This document shows positions 1-9,186 of a DNA stretch of 64,000 bases, one piece after another. The stretch lies in contig CBDCWO010000006.1 in assembly GCA_965223405.1 (NCBI GenBank), forward strand, positions 4,898,001-4,962,000, in the 5' to 3' direction. The DNA is from CBDCWO01 sp965223405 (lineage in GTDB: Bacteria; Bacteroidota; Bacteroidia; Chitinophagales; Saprospiraceae). Under the pieces are notes generated by a model. The model made no database searches and was not told the origin of the DNA. It saw only the letters and a list, made by a program, of their open reading frames with translations. Each line of letters opens with the position of its first letter. Positions within the stretch are counted from its first letter, which is position 1. Position numbers and translations under genes: made by a program.

Positions 1-48
1 GAGGGTAACGGAAAAGTAGTCAGCCGGGAAAAAGTAATTAAATACTAA
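1..48 (+). CDS. 3' end of a T9SS-sorted exported protein (partial)
   Basis: Only the last 15 codons and the stop are in the window. They read EGNGKVVSREKVIKY, nearly identical to the last residues of the broken gene at 5241-6893 (DGNGKVVSRDKVLKY) and similar to the end of the intact gene at 7200-8861. It is therefore the tail of a third member of the same family, ending in the last beta-strands of a type A T9SS sorting domain. The body of the gene lies upstream of the window, so its function cannot be judged here. Confidence 0.7.
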   Translation, partial: EGNGKVVSREKVIKY

Positions 49-289
49 ATCAATTGATAATTGAAAACTAGGTGTGAGTAATGACGTTAGCTATGGTGAG
101 TATTTTTTAACCTGCCTTGCAGCCAGGCGAAGATATCTTTTTTACACATTTATTTATTTTTGACAGGTGTTAATCGTTATCGGCGGACACTACATTTTAA
201 AGAAAAGGTTCCCAATCCAGCTGAAGTAAGAGAGCTGACAAATCATGACACCTATTTCAAGGAGTATTTAACTCAACAGTCCAATTACT
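49..289 (+). other. Gap with unrecognised open reading stretch
   Basis: No clear gene. One + strand frame stays open from about 139 to 303 and has protein-like composition (for example PNPAEVRELTNHDTYFKEYL), but it lacks a good start, runs into the end of the opposite-strand cyclase gene and matches no family I know. It may be the 3' end of a decayed gene. The first bases after the partial gene (aattgaaaactagg) resemble those after the paralogue at 6893, so a short piece of 3' flank is shared. Confidence 0.25.
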
Positions 290-2433
290 TTACTTTAGAA
301 TGCTTCCTCTAATACTGTATCTCTTCTTGTTTTCATCATACCGTTTCCTATGAAGTTCGAGTACTTCAGGAAAGGCTGGATGATCAGAAATTGGTCCCCA
401 TAACCAAAGAAAAGTGCTGTCAATTTCACCTTTTGGTTCTCCGGTGTAAGCCAATAAATGCCAATAATAACATACATCTCTCTCTTCCCATTCATTAAAT
501 TGTGCTTCATAAAAGGTCTCATCTTTACCAGGTAATTTAAAATCCTTTCTGGAAATTAGAAATTGCATAAACGTTGAATTGTCAATTTCAAGGGCTTTTT
601 CATTCTCACCGAGAGAATAATAATACAATGCTTTTTGCTGTTCAAAATTTATGTTGGGATTCAATGTTTTCTTAATAAGTTTCAATCTGTCCAGATATAG
701 TTTAGCTTGAACCGGCTCTTTCCTAATACAGTGTAGTGTGGTAAGCCAATATAAAACATCAACATAATTACTGTCTAAGGAAATTGCTTTTTCGAAGTCT
801 GCCAGGCTAGATCTACCTATCCAATATTTCCTGCGTCCCCTTGCCGCATAATATATTTTATCCAAAGGCGCAATATTAATCACTATATCCGACAGTCCAA
901 TCGCTTCATGATTTAATCCTAACCTCCCACCAATTATTTCTGCTAATCCATGGTATCCATACTCATCGTTTGGACCACCTAATTCAATTGCTCTTTTAAA
1001 ATAGTAATAAGCGTCATTTCTGTTCTTATCCCAAAATTCAATATGTCCTTTTACATCATTTACATAGGGAGAATTTGGAGCCAGTCTTAAAGCAATATTT
1101 ATTTCTTCGTGCGATTTTTTCCAAATGGAAGAATCCGAACTAACCTTGACGAGATAGGTGTTGTATAGGTCAGCAAGCCCAGCATGTGCATTAGAAAAGT
1201 TGTAATCCAATGCGATAGCTTTCCGATATAATCCTTCTGCTTTCTCAAAGTTTTTCTGATCTAGTGTTGAGAAGAACTTAGTAAAATGTAGATATTCCGC
1301 TTCAAGAAAATATTCATAAGCTTCAATATTATTGGTACCGCCATCCGTTGACCTGTCTCTTAGCTCTAATGAAGTCTGTAATTTATTTGCAATAGTACCC
1401 GCTATTTTATCTTGAATTTCAAATAGGTCACCGAAAGCTTGATCCCAAGAATCTGACCAAACATGGGCTCCGTCGGCACAATCTATCATTTGTGCTGTGA
1501 TTCGAATTTTATCCTGAAATTTGCGTATGCTTCCTTCTAGCAGATAAGCTACCCCTAGCTTTGATCCTACTTCACGAGCATCAATTTTTTCTCCCTTAAA
1601 TTGGAAACTTGAAGTCCTGGATATTACTTTCAGGTCAGCCGCTTTGGATAGTAAATTTAGAATTTCTTCGGCAATACCATCACCCAAATACTCCTGATCG
1701 CCATTGGGACTCATGTCTAAGAAAGAAAGTACTGCGATCGATTTTCCTGTAATAGTATTTTGAGTAATACCTGATAAAATCTGGGGACCTAGAAAATATC
1801 CAAGTAGTAACAGAATAACAATCGAGGAAACGAGTATTAAGGACCTGTTTTTTTTAGTTTTCTCAGCTGTGATAGAAGTTGGAGTTTGGTCAAAATATTC
1901 ACTGGGAATTTTATTTACTTTTACCGAATACACTTTGAAAGGATCAGTCAGGTTTTTAAACTTTTGCTCACCTTGAAAAGCAGTTTCAATGCCTTCCTTA
2001 TATCTGATGTTTTTATAAATACTTTCGGTAATCAAAATTTGATCTTTCTGAGCAATACTTTCGATACGAGATGCAACATTCACTCCATCACCGTAAATTT
2101 CTCCTGTAATAGTATTTTGAGTAATACCTTCTGGGGAGTGATTACTTCTCCCAGATGAATACCTATACTCAGGTTAAGTCCCTCGATTTGCTCTGCCTGC
2201 TTGATTATTTGCCCGCCACAATAAACTGCATCAAGTGTTGAATGAAAGCTTGCAAGATTACCATCTCCTATTTTTTTCAGCCAGTTGCCATTAAACTGAT
2301 CAAAGAGTAATTGATGAATTTCTTTATTCTTTCTCAGAAGAGTAAGTGCCTTCTTTTCATCTTGTTCCATGAGAGCGGTGTAACCGACCATATCGGTGAA
2401 CATAATGACAACCACTTTGTGGGAAGAAGGCAT
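290..2433 (-). pseudogene. Adenylate/guanylate cyclase-TolB-like-TPR signalling protein, frameshifted
   Basis: Two adjoining minus-strand frames form one protein. 2433-2080 encodes the start of a class III nucleotide cyclase catalytic domain (VVIMFTDMVGYTALMEQDE, with the metal-binding Asp). 2083-290 continues it (NVASRIESIAQKDQILI), then a membrane helix around residues 80-102, a TolB/FlgO-like domain (SIAVLSFLDMSP, AEEILNLLS, LLEGSIRK, ADGAHVWSDSWD) and TPR repeats to the stop. The frame changes near 2135-2145: one more C in the CCCC run would join the halves as TPPEGITQNTITGEIYGDGVNVASR. The unusual GITQNTITG stretch at this joint comes from a 28-bp sequence that also occurs at the membrane/TolB boundary. 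The family usually makes or senses cyclic nucleotides. As read, the cyclase is cut before its substrate-binding half. It could be a recent pseudogene or a base-call error. Confidence 0.75.
1745..2129. repeat. Exact 28-bp direct repeat inside the cyclase gene
   Basis: The same 28 bases occupy 1745-1772 and 2102-2129, and both encode GITQNTITG on the minus strand. A further shared 8-mer (tctgggga) follows at 1779-1786 and 2130-2137. One copy sits between the membrane helix and the TolB-like domain, the other inside the cyclase domain next to the frameshift. Confidence 0.8.
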
Positions 2434-2559
2434 GTCCTAATTTAATAAAAATTAAGATTATAAGAAATACCAATTGTATAATATGCCATAACGATTGCAC
2501 AAAATTGTGATTTAGGGTTACCAAAAATTAAATAACCTGGGATCAAAGAAAGAAATAGT

Positions 2560-2840
2560 TGATTACATCCATGAAACAGTGAGCGACGAATTAATTCAGT
2601 TTATGGAACTGAAGGTAAGATGAACTCTTCGATAGAATATGAGGAGAAGGTTTTAGAATTAGGTCGTCAATTTATGAAAGCTGCGATTGAAAAATCTAGC
2701 AGTAGTTCCAAATGAGTCGAAATAAAAAAAGGGTGTTATCGAACTTTGGTAAGCCAAATTTGAAGAAAGGACCATGGATTGTAATAGGTATACAAGCAAG
2801 TTTGGGTAGTGTGTTTGGTTGGATAATAAATATCTTGTAA
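2560..2840 (+). pseudogene. Decayed transposase N-terminus (ISKra4-like?)
   Basis: Three short overlapping frames give protein-like text: a piece ending FMELKVR, a 31-codon ORF at 2620-2715 (MNSSIEYEEKVLELGRQF..., ending KSSSSSK), and a 42-codon ORF at 2712-2840 (MSRNKKRVLSNFGKPNLKKG...). The pattern E-K-x-x-L-E-L-G-R-Q-F followed by an S-R-N-K-K-R block is reminiscent of the start of ISKra4-type transposases, but the text breaks off soon after and no catalytic region is present. I regard it as a degraded insertion sequence. The rest of 2434-3399 holds no recognisable gene. Confidence 0.3.
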
Positions 2841-3250
2841 AGAAGGATCTATTCTAATCGAAAAATTAATGGAATATCCATTTCACCACTCCAACCAAAT
2901 GGGTATATGGTTACTATGGCGGTCAAATATATCAGTTAACCAAATGAATGTGAATTAACCAATCTCCAGGTCAAAGTGAAATACAAAACAGATAAGACGT
3001 ATGTTATGATGGTCCGCTGATTACATAGGAAGACATGTGGAGAGTCCCCCTACGCGCCCATACGCGGGAATGTATAGCTGAATTTTTGATGCGTTCTCCA
3101 ATGGAAAATGCCTAATTTTGCTCTTTCGAAAACTTCCCAACCATCAATATTTTTCTAATTAGGATCTTCAGCCGTTGATAAAATACGAAGAGTAAATTCG
3201 TCTATTTAATTAGTCGTGAACCTAAAAAGTTTTATTTTAATGTTGATTTA

Positions 3251-3369
3251 TGAAGTGATTTAACAACCCGATTAATTTGCTTGCTAGACATTGATCCAAA
3301 TACGCTTGCTTCACTAAAGGTAGATCAAGTACTTTCAGTCATTTTAACAAATGTTCTTAAATCACTTCA
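3251..3369. repeat. 13-bp perfect inverted repeat upstream of the dioxygenase gene
   Basis: TGAAGTGATTTAA at 3251-3263 is matched by its exact reverse complement at 3357-3369. The arms are 93 bases apart and the right arm ends 30 bases before the ATG of the gene at 3400. It could be the ends of a small decayed element or paired regulator sites. Confidence 0.5.
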
Positions 3370-3399
3370 GTGTAAATTGCCAAGTACAAATTATCACCT

Positions 3400-4485
3400 A
3401 TGGCTATTAAAATCATCAGTTTCCAGGATAGGGTAAGCATTGACTGGGGAGATAATTTAGTTGACACATTTTATTATGTCTGGCTAAAGGACAATTCCCC
3501 TGAAAACCGGCATACAAATGGTCAGAAGTTGACCGAATCTAGGGAAGTGGATCTTAAAGTCAAACCAAAGGATATGCGCGTTGGTCAGGATTCCTTAATC
3601 ATAGAGTGGGGTGAAAAGACCGTAGAGTATCCCAAAGCGTACCTTAAAGGGATGATGAGCGAGCCCAAGGGAATTACCCGTACACTTTGGAGCAAGCTAG
3701 ATCAGTTTAAATCTTTTGACTATGATCGTGTTGTGCTTGATGAAAGTGAATTGTTACAACTTTTAAAACATGTCAAAGAATATGGGTTTTCACATTTAAT
3801 AAATGTACCTCGTAAGTCAGGAAAAATATTGGATGTGGTCTCTTTATTTGGTTACCCAAAAGAGACCAACTATGGAAAATTTTATGATGTAATCGCCCGT
3901 AACAATCCAGAAAATCTAGCGGATACCCAGCTTGGATTGCCACCGCATACGGACAACCCTTACAGAAATCCAACACCAGGATTGCAAGTCTTACATTGTT
4001 TAAAATCAGATACAACTGGGGGAGAGACCATTCTTGTAGATGGTTTCAATGTGGCTACAAATCTTATGGAAACCCAGCGCGATTATTTTGAATTGTTATG
4101 CAATCATGCTATCGATTTTAAATTTGAAAACAAAGCCTTTTTACTTAAAAATAGGGCTCCGATAATCGAGGTCAATGCTGAGGGCAAAATAGAAAAAGTA
4201 AAATTCAATAACAGATCTGTGCAACCGTTTAAATTTGAGAACAACAATATGCTCAAGTATTATGAGGCCTATCAATATTTTGAAAGTGAACTGCAAAATG
4301 CAACCAACCAATTACGGTTTAAATTGGAACCTTCGCATTTGATCATTTTTGACAACGAACGCCTATTACACGGAAGGACATCCTATAATTTATACGGAGA
4401 AAGACATTTGCAAGGCTGCTATGTCGACAAAGATGTTTTAAACAGCAAAATAGCCGTCTTAGAAAAAACCTATAACACTCAATAA
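3400..4485 (+). CDS. Fe(II)/2-oxoglutarate dioxygenase, TmpA / gamma-butyrobetaine hydroxylase-like
   Basis: The 361-residue protein has the two-part layout of gamma-butyrobetaine hydroxylases and of TmpA: a small N-terminal domain (residues 1-90, with YVWLKDNSPE) and a TauD-type barrel. The iron triad is visible as HTD in LPPHTDNPYRNPTPG (about residue 183) and the distal His in LLHGRTSY; the Arg of GERHLQG fits the 2-oxoglutarate carboxylate. The N-terminal domain lacks the cysteines that bind zinc in many relatives. The next gene is an HD-domain protein of the PhnZ/TmpB type, 69 bases downstream on the same strand. In the known pathway TmpA hydroxylates 2-(trimethylammonio)ethylphosphonate and TmpB cleaves the product to glycine betaine and phosphate. 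That pairing makes a phosphonate substrate more likely than butyrobetaine, but substrate assignment is inference. Confidence 0.7.
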   Translation: MAIKIISFQDRVSIDWGDNLVDTFYYVWLKDNSPENRHTNGQKLTESREVDLKVKPKDMRVGQDSLIIEWGEKTVEYPKAYLKGMMSEPKGITRTLWSKLDQFKSFDYDRVVLDESELLQLLKHVKEYGFSHLINVPRKSGKILDVVSLFGYPKETNYGKFYDVIARNNPENLADTQLGLPPHTDNPYRNPTPGLQVLHCLKSDTTGGETILVDGFNVATNLMETQRDYFELLCNHAIDFKFENKAFLLKNRAPIIEVNAEGKIEKVKFNNRSVQPFKFENNNMLKYYEAYQYFESELQNATNQLRFKLEPSHLIIFDNERLLHGRTSYNLYGERHLQGCYVDKDVLNSKIAVLEKTYNTQ

Positions 4486-4554
4486 TAATTAACTACGTTA
4501 TTAGCTATCATTGTCAATTATTCTTAACTTCTTATTTTAAAACGGTTTAATTTA

Positions 4555-5142
4555 ATGCACTCCACAGGTAAAATAAAGCGTGAAATTATTTCAATCTTCA
4601 AAAAACATGGCCATATAGAATATGGTGAAAGGTGTAGTATGTTATCTCACAGTGTGCAAACAGGTCTGATTGTTCGCAAAAAGGGATATGATGATGATTT
4701 GATCTTAGCGGGATTTTTACATGATATCGGACATTTGACACCTTTGGAATTTAATAAAACAGAATTGAAGGTTATGGGAGAGTTTGGCATACAGGCCCAT
4801 GATGAATGGGGAGCAGACTACCTGAAGCAAAAAGGCTTTACTTCCCGTGTCATTGCGCCAGTTGCCAATCATGTCAAAGCAAAGCAATACCTATGTTTTG
4901 TAGATAAGCAATACTATAACGCATTGAGTTATGCCAGTAAAAAGACTTTGGAATACCAAGGAGGCCCAATGACCGTACAGGAAGCCACTGCCTTTGAAAA
5001 GGTGCCTTTTTTCAAGGAGTCTGTCATTGTGCGTCAAGCGGAAGAAGAAGCAAAGGAAAAAGAATTTGTAGTTCAAGACAGTCATTTGGAATACTTCGAA
5101 TACCTATTACATCGATCTTTAAACTCTAAAGAAAGTAGCTAA
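4555..5142 (+). CDS. HD-domain di-iron oxygenase, TmpB/PhnZ-like
   Basis: A 195-residue single-domain protein, about the length of PhnZ and TmpB (roughly 190). The N-terminal EYGERCSMLSHSVQ block carries the Tyr and Glu that gate the iron site in PhnZ and the first His ligand. HDIGH (about residue 62) supplies the HD pair, and further His ligands lie in IQAHDEWGADYL and ANHVKAKQYL. Enzymes of this type use a mixed-valence di-iron centre to oxidise a 1-hydroxyphosphonate and split the C-P bond. It directly follows the dioxygenase that would make such a substrate. Regulation is not visible. A generic HD phosphohydrolase is the alternative, but the Y-x-x-E motif ahead of the first His argues for the oxygenase branch. 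Confidence 0.7.
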   Translation: MHSTGKIKREIISIFKKHGHIEYGERCSMLSHSVQTGLIVRKKGYDDDLILAGFLHDIGHLTPLEFNKTELKVMGEFGIQAHDEWGADYLKQKGFTSRVIAPVANHVKAKQYLCFVDKQYYNALSYASKKTLEYQGGPMTVQEATAFEKVPFFKESVIVRQAEEEAKEKEFVVQDSHLEYFEYLLHRSLNSKESS

Positions 5143-5240
5143 GTCCTGTTTGAGCAAAACGATGTCCCTATAGAGCAAAGGTTTATTTCGATTCAAGTCC
5201 ATATTTGTTTTCATAGTTAATCACAAAAAAATCATTAAAT

Positions 5241-6893
5241 ATGAAAACTTATCGAGGAATATTTACAATTATACTTTTTGCAATCGTACAAATCAGTCCC
5301 GGACTTAGCCAGCAACTTTTTCATGATACCTACGATGTTCCAAATTATTGGGAAAGTTCAATGTCCATGGCCAGACTTTCTAACGATGATTTGGTCATGA
5401 TTGGAGAATCAAGCAATTCAACCTTCTCACAAGATTTTTACAATTATTTACATCGTACCGATGCTAATGGAAATACCATTCTTCAACTTTATTACCAGGA
5501 AGTCAATGCCAATTTTTTATGTTCGAAGACATTGAAGCTGGCGAATATGGTTATATCATTGTAGGACGGACATTGAATCCAGGCGGTACGGTTCAACAAA
5601 TCACCAAATTACGCTCCGACGGAACGGTCCATTGGGCTCGAAAGATGACTCATCATACCTGGCAGGGAGAAGTCCATGATCCTTATTTAAACAGCATGAC
5701 TGTTATAAATAAGGTAAATGAGGAGAGTTTGGTTATGGCTGGTCAAGTGACATTCAAAAAACAAAGCCAACGAAAATATTACACCCATTTTGCCATGATG
5801 GATATTGGAGGTCAGTGGCTCCATAGCAATTTATTGGACTTGACGTCATATACTGACGATGTTCCTACAATAAATAATATTGCGAAAATTGGAGACGGTT
5901 TTATTGCTACCGGGTTTGTGCAGTCTCAGCAAGAACTAGTAATGATTATTGTCCGATTGGACCTAAACTTAAAGGTAAAATGGCTAAATATGGTTTCAAA
6001 TACTGGAGCAACGACATTTCCAACCGGATTGACAGCTGCCGGAACCAACGAATTTTTGATAACCGGCCAAAGTACGGATCTGTTTGTTCTTAGAATGGAC
6101 ATTTACGGACAGCTCATCAGTTTATATGATTACATTTGGCCGGATGTTAAGCCCAGGTCAGGGGATATATTTGTAGATGTTTCTGGAAATGTTTATGTTA
6201 CCGGGTCAGCCTTTATCGACAAGCCTTTTGGAGGAAATGATTCAGATGTTTTTGTAATGAAAACCGATGCTTTGGGATCAGTCAATAGTGTCAGACATTT
6301 TGGTAGCAGTTCGGACAATGAATACTTAGAGTCAAGCGTACGTATGAGTAATGGGTTGTATGTCTTATCTGCTGAAACTGGCAAGGTGGATCAACGGCAC
6401 CTGTTCAGTGTCTCACCTTCAGTACCATTTCCTTGCGATGAAGAAATTATAGGAATAGAAAAAAACTCCGGTGAATATATTGTTTTTGACTTAGGAGTGG
6501 TTCAACGAACTGCCGAATGTGATTTGCATGAAATGGAATTGGTTGTTGAAGAAGTTCCGGTCGAGCACGAGACATGCGGACATACGAATCCCGAAGAGAT
6601 CAAATTACCCAATTCACCGAACACCCCATCTCAAGATCAAAATGCTGAATTTGCTATCTATCCCAATCCCACACCGGGAGTTATCGATGTCTCATGGAAG
6701 AGCACAAAGACATCGCAGATTGAAAAAATTGAGATTTATGAAATTACTGGTAAAAATATTTTCTCAAATGAAGTTAAGCATTTAAATCAGTTTAGGACTG
6801 TTTTGCCCAATTCAGGAATGTATATATTGCCTTGAGAGATGGTAACGGAAAAGTAGTCAGCCGGGATAAAGTACTAAAATACTGATTAAATGG
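5241..6893 (+). pseudogene. T9SS-sorted beta-propeller-like exported protein, two frameshifts
   Basis: Close paralogue of the intact 553-residue gene at 7200-8861, with signal peptide (MKTYRGIFTIILFAIVQIS) and shared text throughout. The frame breaks twice. Near 5508-5518, after YYQEVNANF, a T appears missing from a run of six; restoring it reads NFFMFEDIEAGEYGY, matching the paralogue. Near 6823-6830 (tatatattgcc) one missing base cuts the protein at MYILP; the restored frame continues ALRDGNGKVVSRDKVLKY to the stop at 6891-6893. The body has beta-propeller-type strands (VYVTGSAFIDKPFG) and the end is a T9SS sorting domain (FAIYPNPTPGVIDVSW). The upstream 60-80 bases also resemble those of the paralogue, so the duplication included the promoter. 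Either a decayed copy or two homopolymer/dinucleotide errors. Confidence 0.75.
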
Positions 6894-7199
6894 AGTACCG
6901 AGAATTGAGTCGAGCTTAGACACTGACCGTGTGTGCAAAACTTTCAGTGTCAGGCAAACCTTGAGCGAAGTATAAAGTTTTGAGGTGTGAGGTTTGAGTT
7001 GTGAGAATTGAAAATTAGGAATAAATTGGAAACGATCCGTCCTCATGTCTCCGATTTCCGTATTCCGGTTCCTCGATGTCCTTTTTGGACAATGATATGT
7101 CCCATTCGAGCAAGCTATTACTGTACCACTAGTCCATATTTGTATTGAAGATAGTTTATAAACAACTTTGTTATCAACAATCACTAAAAATCAACAATT
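6894..7199. other. Intergenic spacer between T9SS paralogues
   Basis: No gene. It holds an 8-bp stem (GACACTGA 6919-6926 with TCAGTGTC 6944-6951), a possible terminator or processing hairpin without a T-run. From about 7090 to 7160 the sequence resembles 5160-5215, the matching region before the first paralogue (shared blocks tgtccc, gagcaa, agtccatatttgt). Confidence 0.4.
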
Positions 7200-8861
7200 A
7201 TGAAAACTTTACCAGGTATACAAATAATTTTATTCTTCTTATTATCACAAACTTATCCAGGACAGTCTCAACAGCTCTTTCATGATACTTATGACGTTGC
7301 AAATTTTACAGAGAGGCCCCAGGCTATAACTAGCCTATCAAACGATGATTTGGTCATGATTGGAGAATCTAGTAAATCAGCATTTGGTTTTGATTCATAC
7401 AATTTTTTACATCGGACCGATGCCAACGGCAACACTCTGATTCATCGTTATTATCAAGAAGTCAGCGCCAAATGCATTCATTTTGAAGACATTGTAGCTG
7501 GAGACTATGGCTACATTACCGTTGGTCGGACTATGAATCCAACCGGAACAGTCCAGCAAATTACCAAATTGCATGCTGATGGAACTGTCCATTGGGCAAA
7601 CAAAATAACACATCAACCTTGGCAGGGGGAGGTTCATGATCCTGATCTGAATGGATGGAATGACATCCATCAAGTCAATGAAGAGACTTTTGTTTTGGGT
7701 GGGTTTGTATCTTTCAAAAAAGATAACCAAAGGAAGTATTATGCCCAATTTGCCATGATGGATCTCTCCGGACAAATATTACAAAATAATTTAGTTGATT
7801 TGACTCCATATAATGGTCTTCTACCTAATGATTTTGCGCCGGTCATTGTAAAAATTGTGCAAGTTGGTAATTCTTTTATCGCTACGGGCATTGTATATGA
7901 GAATCATGTGGCGAGAATGATTATCCTTAAATTAAACTATAATTTACAGGTTCAATGGTTCCAGTTGGTTTCTTATACGCATGGATCCGTAATACCTACG
8001 GGTATGGTCACAGCCAATCAGCAAGAATTCATCATCGTTGGGAAGGGTTACACGGTATTTACTTTAAGGATGAATATATACGGTCAAATTATCAATCAAT
8101 TTAACTATAAGTGGCCAAATGCTTTGGGTCAACCTCAAGATGTACACATTGACAGCTCTGGTGATGTTTATGTTACCGGTTCCTGTTTTATTGATAAGTT
8201 CCCGGGAGAAGGAGATGTTGAAGTTTTTCTGCTTAAAACTGATCCGTGGGGATTCGTCAATAGTTTAAGACATTTTGGTAAAAATGGAATCTATGAATAT
8301 ACTAAAGGCAGCGTTAAATTGAATAATGGTTTATTCGCTATACATGCAGAAATGGGAGGTCAAGCTCAGCAGCATCTTCTAAGTGTATCGGCTTCTGCTC
8401 CATATCCATGTGGAGATCAATCGGTTCAGGTGGAACAAGTGACTGAAGAATACATCTTTTTTGATTTTTCAGTCGACCAGCGAGAATCAGAGATTGAAAT
8501 ACATGAAATGGAAATCAACAGTGATGTGGTTGAAATCCAACGTGAGACCTGCGGCCATACGAATCCGGAGGAGATGAAATTACCCAATTCGTTGAACTTA
8601 CCACCATCTCAAAATCAAAACATTGAATTTGCCATCTATCCCAATCCCACACCGGGAGTAATCGATATCTCATGGAAGAATTCTGAAAACTTTGTGGTCG
8701 ACAGAATTGAAGTGTATGAAATTACCGGAAAGAAGGTCATATCAGAAAAGGTCCGGCAGTATCAATTCAAAACTATCTTACCAAATTCCGGCATTTACAT
8801 TGTAGCTTTGAAGGATAGGGTAGGACAAACAATTCAAAGAGAAAAAGTGATCAGATATTGA
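7200..8861 (+). CDS. T9SS-sorted exported beta-propeller-like protein
   Basis: 553 residues. An N-terminal signal peptide (MKTLPGIQIILFFLLSQTYPGQSQ) is followed by about 380 residues rich in short aromatic beta-strands of the kind seen in SBBP-type propellers (DVYVTGSCFIDKFPGEG, HADGTVHWANKITH), then a Cys-containing linker (RETCGHTNPEEMKLPNS). The end is a type A T9SS sorting domain: FAIYPNPTPGVIDISW, VYEITGKKV, NSGIYIVALKD. The product should cross the outer membrane by type IX secretion and be anchored or released at the surface. No enzymatic residues are recognisable; binding or adhesion is a guess. It is the intact member of a family with two other copies in the window. Confidence 0.8.
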   Translation: MKTLPGIQIILFFLLSQTYPGQSQQLFHDTYDVANFTERPQAITSLSNDDLVMIGESSKSAFGFDSYNFLHRTDANGNTLIHRYYQEVSAKCIHFEDIVAGDYGYITVGRTMNPTGTVQQITKLHADGTVHWANKITHQPWQGEVHDPDLNGWNDIHQVNEETFVLGGFVSFKKDNQRKYYAQFAMMDLSGQILQNNLVDLTPYNGLLPNDFAPVIVKIVQVGNSFIATGIVYENHVARMIILKLNYNLQVQWFQLVSYTHGSVIPTGMVTANQQEFIIVGKGYTVFTLRMNIYGQIINQFNYKWPNALGQPQDVHIDSSGDVYVTGSCFIDKFPGEGDVEVFLLKTDPWGFVNSLRHFGKNGIYEYTKGSVKLNNGLFAIHAEMGGQAQQHLLSVSASAPYPCGDQSVQVEQVTEEYIFFDFSVDQRESEIEIHEMEINSDVVEIQRETCGHTNPEEMKLPNSLNLPPSQNQNIEFAIYPNPTPGVIDISWKNSENFVVDRIEVYEITGKKVISEKVRQYQFKTILPNSGIYIVALKDRVGQTIQREKVIRY

Positions 8862-8892
8862 ATTAGATTTCGCAGCTACACAAACAGTTGTC

Positions 8893-8995
8893 ATCCTGAA
8901 GAAGTATTCTCAAGGAATTGAGCAAAGTACATTTTTTTGATCAAATCAATACCTTCTTACCGCTATTAATGTGATGAGAATACTTCGTTCAGGAT
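8893..8995. repeat. Inverted repeat, 20-21 bp arms
   Basis: Left arm 8893-8912 (atcctgaagaagtattctca) and right arm 8975-8995 are reverse complements apart from one extra base. The arms enclose about 62 bases. It lies in the 8862-9186 gap between convergent genes, which otherwise shows no gene, and may be a bidirectional terminator or a dispersed palindromic repeat; the core resembles a catcctga-type repeat common in Bacteroidota. Confidence 0.65.
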
Positions 8996-9186
8996 CCCAC
9001 TGGTAATAAACACTGAAGTGCATGGTTTACCAAAAACGAACATTCGAGGTATCATACTTCGCAAAAAGTTTTGCCCGAAAATGATAATTGTGTAGTCGAA
9101 CAAGTATTTTTAAAAAACTGAATTACGCTTGACTCAGGATAGGTTCCATATCATCCAACAGAAAAATATGGTTAGGGCCAATTCTT

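Noticed and set aside
2102..2129. Clean 28-bp insertion as the sole cause of the cyclase frameshift
   Set aside because: Removing 28 bases does not restore the frame into EIYGDGVNVASR; a one-base change in the adjacent C run does.
6519..6785. 88-residue + strand ORF inside the first T9SS paralogue
   Set aside because: It is an alternative frame of a coding region with paralogue support in another frame and has no features of its own.
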